From Nakamurella leprariae (GTDB lineage: Bacteria; Actinomycetota; Actinomycetes; Mycobacteriales; Nakamurellaceae), in the NCBI RefSeq assembly GCF_016918035.1, contig NZ_JAERWK010000020.1, positions 124,001 to 188,000 on the forward strand: DNA of 64,000 nt, in the 5' to 3' direction. The notes beneath the pieces were generated by a model. The model was not told the DNA's origin, searched no databases, and saw only the letters and a list, made by a program, of their open reading frames with translations. Below, one piece after another: positions 16,061 through 23,976 of the stretch (positions within the stretch are counted from its first letter, which is position 1; each line of letters starts with the position of its first letter). The position numbers were made by a program, and so were the translations under genes.

Positions 16061-17412
16061 AGGGCCATCTCCGGCGCTCGGGTCTGGGTGAAGTGGTCTC
16101 GCAGGGTGGTGCCGGCGTACTCGGTGCGGTACAGACCGCGGTCCTGCAGTTCGGGGACGACCAGGTCGACGAACTCCTCGATGCCCTCGGGCAGCACCGA
16201 GGCGTTGACGTTGAAGCCGTCGGCGGCGCGGGAGGTGAACCACTCGGCCATGTGGTCGGCGACCATGCTCGGGGTGCCGATGCTGGTGAGGTGACCGCCA
16301 CCGGCGGAGATGCGGCTGAGCATCTCCCCCACCGTCACCCGACGTCCGTCGTCGTCACGGGACAGTGTCTGCATCATGACGTACCGGCCCTTGGGACCCT
16401 GGAAGTCCTCCAGCGACGGCAGTTCCGGCATCTCGTCGTCCGGATCCCAGTGTGAGCAGTCGATGCCGATGTAGCCGCTGAGGGTGTCCAGCTGCTTGGG
16501 CAGCGACTTGAGCGAGTCCAGCCAGCGCTTCTTGTCCCGCGCCTCGGCCAGGGTGTCGCCGATGACGGTGACGATGCCGGGCAGCACGGTGATGTCCTGC
16601 TCGCGCCGGCCGTGGGCCACCGTCCGGCGCTTGATGTCCTCGTAGTACTCCCGCGCGTCCTCGAGCGTGGAGCCGATACCGTAGATCGCCTCCGCGTACC
16701 GGGCGGCCAGCTCCCGACCCTCCACCGACGCCCCCGCCTGTACCAGCACCGGGCGGCCCGCCCGGGTCTGCGGGATGTTGAGGCCGCCGTGGATCCGGAA
16801 CTCCCGCCCGTGGTGGTCCAGCCGGCCCAGCCGGGAGGCGTCCAGGAACACCTCGCCCTGCTTGTCCATCACCACCGCGTCGGCCGGGTATGAGTCCCAC
16901 AGCTCGAACAGCAGCTCGGCGAACTCCTGGGCGCGGGCGTACCGGGTGGTGTGGTCGGGCAGGGCGTCCATGCCGTGCAGCCGCGCCTCGACGTCGCTCT
17001 GCGAGGTGACCAGGTTGACGCCGGCCCGGCCGCCCGAGATCAGGTGCAGCGAGGCGATGGACCGGGCCGCGTTGGCCGGGTGGTGCAGCGAACTGGACAC
17101 GGTGGCGACCAGGCCGATGCGTTCGGTCCGGGCCGCGATGTAGGACAGCAGGGTCAGCGGCTCGAACATGGACGCGGTGCTGACGTCCTCGCGCTGGTAG
17201 ACCGCCTGCTGGCTGTCGGCCAGGAAGACGGCGTCGAACAGGCCCCGCTCGCAGGTCCGGGCCAGGTCGGCGAACCAGTCCGGGGAGAAGGCGTCGGCCA
17301 GGGCGGTGGAGGCCCGCTGCCACGCGGAAGGATGGTGGCCGTACAGGCGCATGAACAGGTTGAGGTGCATCAGGCGACCGCTGTCGGCCGTCGCGTGCTG
17401 GTCCTTGGACAC
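16057..17412 (-). CDS. NtaA/SnaA/DszA-family FMN-dependent monooxygenase (LLM)
   Basis: A 451-residue luciferase-like monooxygenase of the NtaA/DszA type: LNLFMRLYGHHPSAW start, FDAVFLADS, SGGRAGVNLVTSQ and VLVQAGASVEGRELAARYAEAIY. These are two-component, FMNH2-dependent oxygenases. The related RutA opens the uracil ring, which makes a ring-opening role credible here. The start is GTG at 17412 with GAGG upstream. First gene of the run monooxygenase - tenA2 - amidohydrolase_2 - GMC. No flavin reductase was seen next to it. Confidence 0.92.
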   Translation of the reverse strand: MSKDQHATADSGRLMHLNLFMRLYGHHPSAWQRASTALADAFSPDWFADLARTCERGLFDAVFLADSQQAVYQREDVSTASMFEPLTLLSYIAARTERIGLVATVSSSLHHPANAARSIASLHLISGGRAGVNLVTSQSDVEARLHGMDALPDHTTRYARAQEFAELLFELWDSYPADAVVMDKQGEVFLDASRLGRLDHHGREFRIHGGLNIPQTRAGRPVLVQAGASVEGRELAARYAEAIYGIGSTLEDAREYYEDIKRRTVAHGRREQDITVLPGIVTVIGDTLAEARDKKRWLDSLKSLPKQLDTLSGYIGIDCSHWDPDDEMPELPSLEDFQGPKGRYVMMQTLSRDDDGRRVTVGEMLSRISAGGGHLTSIGTPSMVADHMAEWFTSRAADGFNVNASVLPEGIEEFVDLVVPELQDRGLYRTEYAGTTLRDHFTQTRAPEMAL

Positions 17413-17451
17413 TGTCGTCCTCTTCCGGTCGCCGGGACCTCAATAGGATCT

Positions 17452-17497
17452 AATATCTTATTTATCCACGGTTGCCAAGGTGTTACGAGCTCGTTTC
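17452..17497. promoter_or_regulatory. Degenerate operator D and second element D2
   Basis: AATATCTTATTTA (17452-17464) matches the CAGAT-N3-ATCTG sites in 9 of 13 positions, and GATCT just upstream aligns with the flank of site C. Beyond it, 17476-17497 (AAGGTGTTACGAGCTCG region) matches the reverse complement of element A2 at 14 of 22 positions. The location, 40-85 bp upstream of the monooxygenase start, mirrors the other three promoter regions, but each match alone is weak. Confidence 0.35.
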
Positions 17498-17618
17498 GCG
17501 CGACGGGAACGGTCCGCCGGTCCTGGATGGTGAGCCTGATGCGAACGAGCTGGAACTGCCCCGACGCCGGAGCCGTTGTCCCCGCGGTGCCCGTCCCGCA
17601 CCGGAGGAGGATGGAACC

Positions 17619-18059
17619 GTGCGGCACATGAAGACGGCGGTGTTGGCGTGCCTGGGCGGTCTCCTGCTGCTCGGAGGGATCGCGCTGCTGGTGCTGCCCG
17701 GGCCTGGGTTCGTCCTGGTCGCGGCGGGCCTGGCCATCCTGGCCACCCAGTTCGACTGGGCCAAGCGACCGCTGGAGTACGCCAAGGTCAAGGCCGAGCA
17801 GGGTGTCCACGAGGTGGCCCGCAGCTGGTGGCGGGCGGCGTTCGCGGTCGCCTGCGCGGTCGCCCTGCTGGTGGTCGGGGTGCTCGGTCTGCTCGGGGTG
17901 GACCTGCCGTTGGTGAACCGCATGTCCGCGGTGCTGCTCCTGCTCAGCGGCATCGCCCTGATCGGCACCGTGGTCTACGCCCGGGTCCGCGGGCCGCGCG
18001 CCGACCCCGCCCGGCACCGCGACGCCGGCACCACCGTGGCCACCGCGCCGCCGGACTGA
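17619..18059 (+). CDS. PGPGW-domain membrane protein
   Basis: A 146-residue integral membrane protein of the PGPGW (TIGR02611-like) family. Residues 5-45 give a membrane hairpin with LLVLPGPGFVLVAAGL, followed by a cytoplasmic segment beginning FDWAKRPLEYAK. Two further hydrophobic helices (FAVACAVALLVVGVLGLLG and SAVLLLLSGIALIGTVVYA) follow. GGAGGAGG stands 8 nt before GTG 17619; an ATG at 17628 is an alternative. Function is unknown in the family. It is divergent from the catabolic island and marks its right boundary. Confidence 0.85.
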   Translation: MRHMKTAVLACLGGLLLLGGIALLVLPGPGFVLVAAGLAILATQFDWAKRPLEYAKVKAEQGVHEVARSWWRAAFAVACAVALLVVGVLGLLGVDLPLVNRMSAVLLLLSGIALIGTVVYARVRGPRADPARHRDAGTTVATAPPD

Positions 18060-18164
18060 GGAGCAGGCCGCAGCGAGGCACGAGCGGAGGGCCGGATCCG
18101 ACCGCCCAGCACTGATCCCCGTCCCGCCGTCATGACCACCCCGCTGTCGGGGGCAGGGTCCACG

Positions 18165-19850
18165 ATGACGAGCATGCTGCTGTCGACCCTGGCCCAGGCC
18201 TCCGCCGAACTGGCCGCCACCCGTTCCCGCACGGCCAAGCGGGTCGTCATCGCGTCCGTGGTCCGGCAGGCGGTGCTCGACGGTGCTGACGACGGCGCGG
18301 CCGACGAGCTGCGTGTGGTGGTCACCTACCTGACCGGGTCGCTGCGGCAGCGTCGCACCGGCATCGGCTGGGCCACGCTGCGCGACGCACCCGCCCCCGC
18401 GGCCGCGCCGTCGCTGACCGTGGGCGAGGTCGACGCGGCATTCGCGGCGACGGCGGAACTGGCCGGGGCCGGTTCGGCGGCCGCCCGCACCGGGGCGGTG
18501 GCCGCGCTCTTCGCCCGGGCCACCGCACCCGAACAGCACCTGCTGCGCGGGCTGATCGCCGGGGAGCTGCGCCAGGGGGCGCTGGAGTCGGCCGTGCAGG
18601 ACGGGGTGGCCGCCGCCTTCGGGGTGCCGGTGGCGGCGGTGCGCCGGGCGGCCATGCTGCTCGGGTCCACCCCGGAGGCGGCCGCGTTGATGGCCGGGCA
18701 GGTGCCCGGCGGCGCCGCACCGGACGGGACGGCCGACGAGGCCGCGCCCCTGGCCGATCCGGCCACGGTGCTGCAGGCGCTGGCCGCGTTGCGCATCCGG
18801 GTCGGACAGCCGGTGCACCCGATGCTGGCGGCCAGTGCCCCGGACCCGGCCGGCGCGGTGGCGAAGACCGGGCTGCCCGCCGTGGTCGACGCCAAGCTGG
18901 ACGGCATCCGCATCCAGGTGCACCGCAGCGGCCCGGAGGTCCGCCTGTTCACCCGCAGCCTGGACGAGATCACCGGACGATTGCCGGAGATCGTCGCCGC
19001 GGTGCGGTCGCTGGACGTCCGAGAGGTGGTGCTGGACGGCGAGGTGGTCGCGCTGGACGAGTCCGGCCGGCCGCGCGCCTTCCAGGAGATCGCGGCTCGG
19101 ACCGCGACCGGGCGGCGGCACACGGGCGTCGACGACACCGCCGATCCGGCAGCCGCGGAGCTTCCGGCCGATCCAGGTCTGCCGTTGTCACTGTCCTGTT
19201 TCGACGTCCTGCACGTCGACGGCGACGACCTGCTGGACGAGCCGCTGCGCCGGCGCGACGAGGTGCTCACCCGGCTGGTGCCGGCGGCGCTGCGCATCCC
19301 GCGGACCTGGGCGGAGACGCCCGAGGTGGTGGAGGCGACGTTCCTGGACGCGGTCGCCGCCGGCTGGGAGGGCGTGGTGGTCAAGGCCCCGGACGCCGGG
19401 TACGCCGCCGGCCGGCGGGATGCGGGCTGGATCAAGGTGAAGCCGCGGCACACCTTCGACCTGGCCGTCGTCGCCGCCGAGTGGGGCTACGGGCGGCGGC
19501 AGGGCTGGCTGTCCAACCTGCACCTGGCCGCCCGGGACGAACGGTCCGGCGAGCTGGTCATGCTGGGCAAGACGTTCAAGGGACTGACCGACGCCACGCT
19601 GACCTGGCAGACCCAGCAGTTCCTCGCCCGGGAGCAACGACGGACGAAGACCACGGTCTGGGCCGACCCGCCGCTGGTCGCCGAAATTGCCATCGACGGG
19701 ATCCAGCGCTCACCGCGCTACCCCGGCGGCATCGCGCTGCGCTTCGCCCGGGTGCTGCGCTACCGGGACGACAAGCGCGTGGACGAGGTCGACACCCTGC
19801 AGACCGTGCTGGCGCTCAGCGGTCCACCGGCCGCGGCCGGGGAGGACTGA
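18165..19850 (+). CDS. ligB: ATP-dependent DNA ligase, LigB type
   Basis: About 561 residues. The N-terminal helical DNA-binding domain (LAATRSRTAKRVVIASVV) is followed by the nucleotidyltransferase domain with active-site VVDAKLDGIRIQVH (the adenylated Lys of KxDG), then motifs LDGEVVAL, LSCFDVLHVDG, WEGVVVKAP and WIKVKPRH, and an OB fold. This matches actinobacterial LigB, a non-essential ligase beside NAD-dependent LigA. The start is uncertain: ATGs at 18132, 18165 and 18174 are all possible, and alignment to remembered LigB proteins favours the last two. It stands alone on the plus strand. Confidence 0.92.
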   Translation: MTSMLLSTLAQASAELAATRSRTAKRVVIASVVRQAVLDGADDGAADELRVVVTYLTGSLRQRRTGIGWATLRDAPAPAAAPSLTVGEVDAAFAATAELAGAGSAAARTGAVAALFARATAPEQHLLRGLIAGELRQGALESAVQDGVAAAFGVPVAAVRRAAMLLGSTPEAAALMAGQVPGGAAPDGTADEAAPLADPATVLQALAALRIRVGQPVHPMLAASAPDPAGAVAKTGLPAVVDAKLDGIRIQVHRSGPEVRLFTRSLDEITGRLPEIVAAVRSLDVREVVLDGEVVALDESGRPRAFQEIAARTATGRRHTGVDDTADPAAAELPADPGLPLSLSCFDVLHVDGDDLLDEPLRRRDEVLTRLVPAALRIPRTWAETPEVVEATFLDAVAAGWEGVVVKAPDAGYAAGRRDAGWIKVKPRHTFDLAVVAAEWGYGRRQGWLSNLHLAARDERSGELVMLGKTFKGLTDATLTWQTQQFLAREQRRTKTTVWADPPLVAEIAIDGIQRSPRYPGGIALRFARVLRYRDDKRVDEVDTLQTVLALSGPPAAAGED

Positions 19851-19996
19851 GGGTCCACCGGTGAGCCGAGGGCGGTCGACGTCCGACCCCGCCCGATCAC
19901 GTCCGACCCCGAACGACCAGGGCCGGACCCACCACCCCGGGCGCACACCCGTCACCCCAGGGTCGGACCTCCCGACAACCGGTTCCGTCGCGCCGG

Positions 19997-20797
19997 TCAG
20001 GCCGGCACGCGCACCGTGGCCGGCTCGGCCGCCACCTGCTCCGGCGCACCAGCCGGGCGCCGACGAGTCCCGAGCGCGAGCGCTCCCCCGGCCAGCACGA
20101 TCACGACCAGCCCGGCGAACGCACCGAGCGCGCCCCCGGCCAGCACCACCGCCGCCACCAGCTGCGCGGCGATCGCCGCGCGCAGCGACCACGGGGCCAC
20201 GGCGGCCAGCCGACGGTGCAGCCCGCGCAGCCGGTCCGGATCGCCGGCGCCGGCGCTGATCAGCACCGCGCTGCCCCGCACCAGCCCGAAGACCAGGCCG
20301 AACGCCAGCGCGAGCAGCGGGGAACCGGTCAGGGCGCCGAGCACCGGCACCACATACACGGCGGCGGTCATGATGTAGGTCGCGAAGCCGGCGCCGATCT
20401 GCGCGCCGAACCCGGAGGCGTACACCCAGCGCCGGTACCGGCTGAGCCACCGCTCGTTGACCTGCCGCGGATGCAACGGCAGCCGCAGCGGGACCCCCGG
20501 CAGGTCCGACAGCACGCCGACCAGGCAGACCGCCGCCCCGAGCGCGACCAGCACCACCGGCGCCGCGGGCAGCAGCCCGACCAGCAGCGCACCGACGGCG
20601 CCGAGCGTTCCGTACAGCAGCCCACCCAGGGCGGCACCGATGACGAACCACAGCGCGGTCAGGCCGTACCGGTTGCCCCGGGACGCCTCGCTGAACGGGT
20701 TGATGGCCGACACCATCGAGAGCCCGCACGGCGACCACACACCGCGCACAGCGGCCACCACCGCCAGCACCAGCGCCGTCCCACCGAGCATCGTCAT
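19997..20797 (-). CDS. MauF/CcdA-like polytopic membrane protein
   Basis: A 266-residue protein with about six hydrophobic helices. The first loop carries VWSPCGLSMVSAINPFSE, the SPCG-type motif of the DsbD/CcdA/MauF group. These proteins move reducing equivalents across the membrane or assist maturation of Cys-rich exported enzymes. The chosen ATG at 20797 has GGGGGACGG upstream. It lies 49 bp after the light-chain-like gene and is the last gene of the mau-like operon. It ends in a basic Arg-rich tail. The MauF assignment rests on context plus the SPCGLS motif. Confidence 0.72.
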   Translation of the reverse strand: MTMLGGTALVLAVVAAVRGVWSPCGLSMVSAINPFSEASRGNRYGLTALWFVIGAALGGLLYGTLGAVGALLVGLLPAAPVVLVALGAAVCLVGVLSDLPGVPLRLPLHPRQVNERWLSRYRRWVYASGFGAQIGAGFATYIMTAAVYVVPVLGALTGSPLLALAFGLVFGLVRGSAVLISAGAGDPDRLRGLHRRLAAVAPWSLRAAIAAQLVAAVVLAGGALGAFAGLVVIVLAGGALALGTRRRPAGAPEQVAAEPATVRVPA

Positions 20798-20846
20798 CGT
20801 GCCGTCCCCCGTTCCCCCGTCGTTCCGATCAGCCGCACCGTCCCAC

Positions 20847-22541
20847 TCACCCCGGCACCTGGACGCTGCCCGAACCGACCACCGGGTTCGGCCCCGGCGC
20901 CCCGACGTTGATGGCGAACACGGTGAACTCGTGCCGCCCCGGCGACGTGGGCACCCGGATGTCGAAGCCGTGGTCACCGGGGATGCCGAACACGCCGTTG
21001 ACGTCCGGACGCGCCAGCCCCGTCGGGAACCACGCGATACCGATGCCGTCCCGGTAGACGGCGACATGGATGGCGGCTCCCGGGTCGTCGGGGTCGAACG
21101 CCCACCCGCTGAGCCGGACCTCACCCGCGGTGGCGGACAGTCCGTCCAGCCGTCCCAGCGGGAAGCCGGCGTCGCGCACCCGCCCGGACCCGATCACCGG
21201 GTTGACCGAGCCGCCACCCACGTTGATGGCGAACACGTCGACGGCGTGGTCCCCCGATGCGACGGGGATCGTGATGCGGAATCCGTGTTGACCCGGGATG
21301 CCGAAGACGGCGTTCACGTCCGGCCGCGGCACCCCGGTCGGCCACCAGCCTTCGCCCTGCCCGTTCCGGTACACCGCCACCTGGATGGCCTCACCAGGAG
21401 CATCCGGATCGAACGCCCAGCCCTGGAGCACCATGGTGTTGCCCGGGCCCGTCGAGACGCTGTCCAGCACGCCGCGCGGCAGGCCGGCGTTCGGGTCGGT
21501 CACCGTCACCCGCCGCGAGCCGATCACCGGGTTCGCCGCGCCACCCCCGACGTTGATCGCGAACACCGTGACCGTGTGCCCGCCGGCCGCGGCCGGCACC
21601 ACGATGTCGAACCCGTGGTTGCCAGGCACCCCGAACGCGGCGTTGACGTCCGGGCGCGCCACCCCGGTCGGGAACCAGGCCACGCCGGCGCCGTCGAGGT
21701 AGACGGCGACCTGGATCTCCTGCTCCGGCAGGTCCTGGTCCAGCGCCCATCCGGTGATCCGGATGCCCAACCGCCCACCCGCGCCGCCGGAGTCGACCGC
21801 CGTGTCGAAGGACCCGATGGGCTCCCGGCCGTTGCACGGCGCCGAGTGCGTCGCAGTGCGGTTGTCCGTGGCGCTGGTGCTGGTGCAGACCCCGGCGTAC
21901 TGCTGCCACGGCGGCGTGCAGGAGACCATCCGGCACACCACCGGCCCGGTCTGGGAGGCCGGGATGTCCAGCCGGCACTGCCCGTACCGGAACTGGTTGC
22001 AGGCCACCCGGCGTCGGTCGCAGCCCTGGTCGTTGCAGCGGCACTGCCAGGCGTTCTGGCCGCGGAAGGCGTTGCAGTCGATGTAGTACCGGGCGGCGCC
22101 GCCGCAGAACGAGCTGCTGTCGGCCTTCCACCAGCCGCCGATGAACGAGTTGGGCGGGCAGCTGTTGCTGCCGCCGTTGATGGTGCAGCAGAAGACCGAG
22201 TAGCCGTCGGCGCACTCGGCGTCCAGCCCGCACACCGCGTCGTAGGCCGAGGCGGGGCGGACCAGGTAGCCCCACGGGTTGACGGCCATGGCCGCCCCGA
22301 CCAGCGCGGCGCCGCCGAAGAAGCCACGCCGGGACCGCCCGGATCCGCGGGCGTCGCCCTCGCTGATCTCGGTCAGTTCGGCGTCCGGCTCCGCGCCGCC
22401 CCGGTCCAGCACGGCCACCGGCGATCCGACGGCGGGTGCGGGGTCCACCCGGTCCCGCCGCCCGGCCAGCCGGTTGACCAACCGCTCGGCCAGCCCGGCC
22501 CTCGGTGCCCCGGCCGCTCCCGACGGGGAGAAGATGCTCAT
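20847..22541 (-). CDS. Tat-exported methylamine-dehydrogenase light-chain-like protein with three C-terminal repeats
   Basis: A 564-residue secreted protein. A long N-region leads to a twin-arginine signal (SRRGFFGGAALVGAA, residues 70-84), as in true MADH light chains. Residues 104-236 contain 16 cysteines, with CPPNSFIGGWW (128-138) and DCNAF...CRC matching the MADH light-chain Cys framework. The first TTQ tryptophan may correspond to W137 or W138. Where the second is expected (IIWC in MADH) this protein has FRYGQC (184-189), with no Trp. Residues 242-343, 357-453 and 463-560 are three tandem repeats, each with GWAFDPD, VAVY, PTG..RPDVN and FAINVG motifs seen in secreted actinobacterial wall proteins. 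The start overlaps the upstream stop (ATGA). Confidence 0.78.
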   Translation of the reverse strand: MSIFSPSGAAGAPRAGLAERLVNRLAGRRDRVDPAPAVGSPVAVLDRGGAEPDAELTEISEGDARGSGRSRRGFFGGAALVGAAMAVNPWGYLVRPASAYDAVCGLDAECADGYSVFCCTINGGSNSCPPNSFIGGWWKADSSSFCGGAARYYIDCNAFRGQNAWQCRCNDQGCDRRRVACNQFRYGQCRLDIPASQTGPVVCRMVSCTPPWQQYAGVCTSTSATDNRTATHSAPCNGREPIGSFDTAVDSGGAGGRLGIRITGWALDQDLPEQEIQVAVYLDGAGVAWFPTGVARPDVNAAFGVPGNHGFDIVVPAAAGGHTVTVFAINVGGGAANPVIGSRRVTVTDPNAGLPRGVLDSVSTGPGNTMVLQGWAFDPDAPGEAIQVAVYRNGQGEGWWPTGVPRPDVNAVFGIPGQHGFRITIPVASGDHAVDVFAINVGGGSVNPVIGSGRVRDAGFPLGRLDGLSATAGEVRLSGWAFDPDDPGAAIHVAVYRDGIGIAWFPTGLARPDVNGVFGIPGDHGFDIRVPTSPGRHEFTVFAINVGAPGPNPVVGSGSVQVPG

Positions 22542-23092
22542 CGCGCCGCCACCTCGATCCCGCTCAGCACTGCGTTGACCTGCTCGATCAGGGCGGCCAC
22601 CGTGGCCGGCGGGGTCCAGGACCCGATCACCACGTACAGACAGCACGGCCGGTCCGCCGCGGTGAAGAACATCTGGCAGCCGGACTGGCCGGGCAGCCGG
22701 CGCTGCAGCGCGTTCGGATGGAAGTCGGCCAGGCTGACCCGGGGCACGCCCAGCGGCGCGTAGAGCGCACTGCCCAGGCACTCGGCGCCGAACTCGAGCA
22801 GCCCGATGAAGATGTGCTGCCGGCCCATCCGTTCCACCGCGCTGGAGCCGTAGTCGCCGCGCACGGCCGGCAGCGGGAAGTTGGCTGCGTGCAGCACCGG
22901 CAGCATCTGCTCGCCGAGCCAGCCGTCGGCGCCGGCGTTCCCGGGGCCGGTGTCGGCGCGGGTCTGCGGGGTGAACGACGTGGTCGGGACCGGACGCCGG
23001 GAGATGCGCCCCTCCCAGCCGGCCGGCAGCTGTACGCCCAGGCCGTAGCCGCTCAGCGGCGTGACGGCGGGTGGGGACATCGGCGCGGTCAT
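22538..23092 (-). CDS. Conserved-context protein of unknown function in the mau-like operon
   Basis: A 184-residue protein with no recognised domain. It opens Pro-rich, then GLGVQLPAGWEGRISRR suggests a globular beta-rich start, and it holds four cysteines (ECLG, SGCQ and an adjacent CC in RPCCLYVVIG). No signal peptide or membrane helix is obvious. Its start overlaps the MauD-like stop and its stop overlaps the light-chain-like start, both by ATGA, so it is firmly part of the operon. It could be a cytoplasmic chaperone or binding partner for the Tat-exported Cys-rich protein; this is inference from position only. Confidence 0.7.
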   Translation of the reverse strand: MTAPMSPPAVTPLSGYGLGVQLPAGWEGRISRRPVPTTSFTPQTRADTGPGNAGADGWLGEQMLPVLHAANFPLPAVRGDYGSSAVERMGRQHIFIGLLEFGAECLGSALYAPLGVPRVSLADFHPNALQRRLPGQSGCQMFFTAADRPCCLYVVIGSWTPPATVAALIEQVNAVLSGIEVAAR

Positions 23093-23976
23093 CGCCGCGG
23101 CCCCGGCTGGTCGGCGGTCCGGTCGGCGGCGGGCCCCGTGGTGTCCCCGCCGTACAGGCTCGGATGGCCGGGGCCGATGCCCGCGGCCAACAGCGCCCGG
23201 TCCACGTCGACCTCCCGGTCGGTGTCCGATCGCGGCTTGCGCACCGCCTGCGAGGCCAGCCCGACGCCGAGCGCACCGCCGTCGCCGACCGACTGACGGA
23301 TGAGCCCGGACACCTGGGTGAGCGACGTCCCGGAGCCCTCGCCGGCGACGCGGCCGGAGCGGCCGTTCACCACGAGCACGTACGGCGAGCCGGGGACGCC
23401 GTAGTCGTCCCATGCCTGCGTGCTCATCACCAGGTCGATGCCGGGCGGGCAGAGGTCGGCGAGCAGCAGCTCGCTCTCCTGGTCCGGTCCCTTGGTCACC
23501 ACCACCAGCCGAGCCGAGCCCAGCCCGCCGGTCAGCGCCTCCACCCCGGACCGGCCGGAGCGGGCCAGATCCCGCCAGAAGCTGGCACAGCCCGTGCACC
23601 CGGAGGACAGGAAGACCAGCACGGTGTCGTGCTCGACGCCCACCGCGCGCACGGTGACGACCTCGCCGCCGAGCGTCTGCCCGGCCAGGTCGTGCGCGGG
23701 TGGCCACTCCGCCTCCCGCCCGGTCACATCCTTGGTGGCAGCGGCCGAACCGGTGGCGGCGGCCCGGCGGGACGGGTCGGGCAGGTCCTGCACCCCCGCG
23801 CTCATCCGGAACTCCGGAGCCCCGACGGGGAGTCGATCAGCACCCTGCCCGGGGCTGCCCCCGTCCAGCGCGTGCAACCGGCGCAACACGTCGGCGTAGG
23901 CCCGGAGCAGACCGACGACCAGCACGGCCAGCACCACCACCAGGGCGAACAACACGATCAGCAGCGTGGTCGTCAT
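23089..23976 (-). CDS. mauD: MauD-like membrane-anchored thioredoxin-fold protein
   Basis: A 295-residue protein with an N-terminal membrane helix (TLLIVLFALVVVLAVLVVGLL) and an exported thioredoxin-like domain. The redox motif is FLSSGCTGC, in the position of the CPVC of MauD, with a later PGSPYVLVV cis-Pro loop. MauD is needed for the six disulfides of the methylamine dehydrogenase light chain. The ATG at 23976 overlaps the MauE-like stop, and the stop overlaps the next gene. The C-terminal ~60 residues are charged and disordered-looking. Confidence 0.82.
   Translation of the reverse strand: MTTTLLIVLFALVVVLAVLVVGLLRAYADVLRRLHALDGGSPGQGADRLPVGAPEFRMSAGVQDLPDPSRRAAATGSAAATKDVTGREAEWPPAHDLAGQTLGGEVVTVRAVGVEHDTVLVFLSSGCTGCASFWRDLARSGRSGVEALTGGLGSARLVVVTKGPDQESELLLADLCPPGIDLVMSTQAWDDYGVPGSPYVLVVNGRSGRVAGEGSGTSLTQVSGLIRQSVGDGGALGVGLASQAVRKPRSDTDREVDVDRALLAAGIGPGHPSLYGGDTTGPAADRTADQPGPRR

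Noticed and set aside
20847-22541. Genuine methylamine dehydrogenase light chain (MauA)
   Set aside because: The second TTQ tryptophan is not found, no large chain or MauG is nearby, and the C-terminal repeats are foreign to MauA. It is annotated as light-chain-like only.
20457-22763. A 768-codon open frame on the plus strand opposite the mau-like genes
   Set aside because: It mirrors the periodicity of the three-repeat protein on the other strand and contains no protein-like motifs. The minus-strand genes have signal peptide, Cys framework and overlaps.
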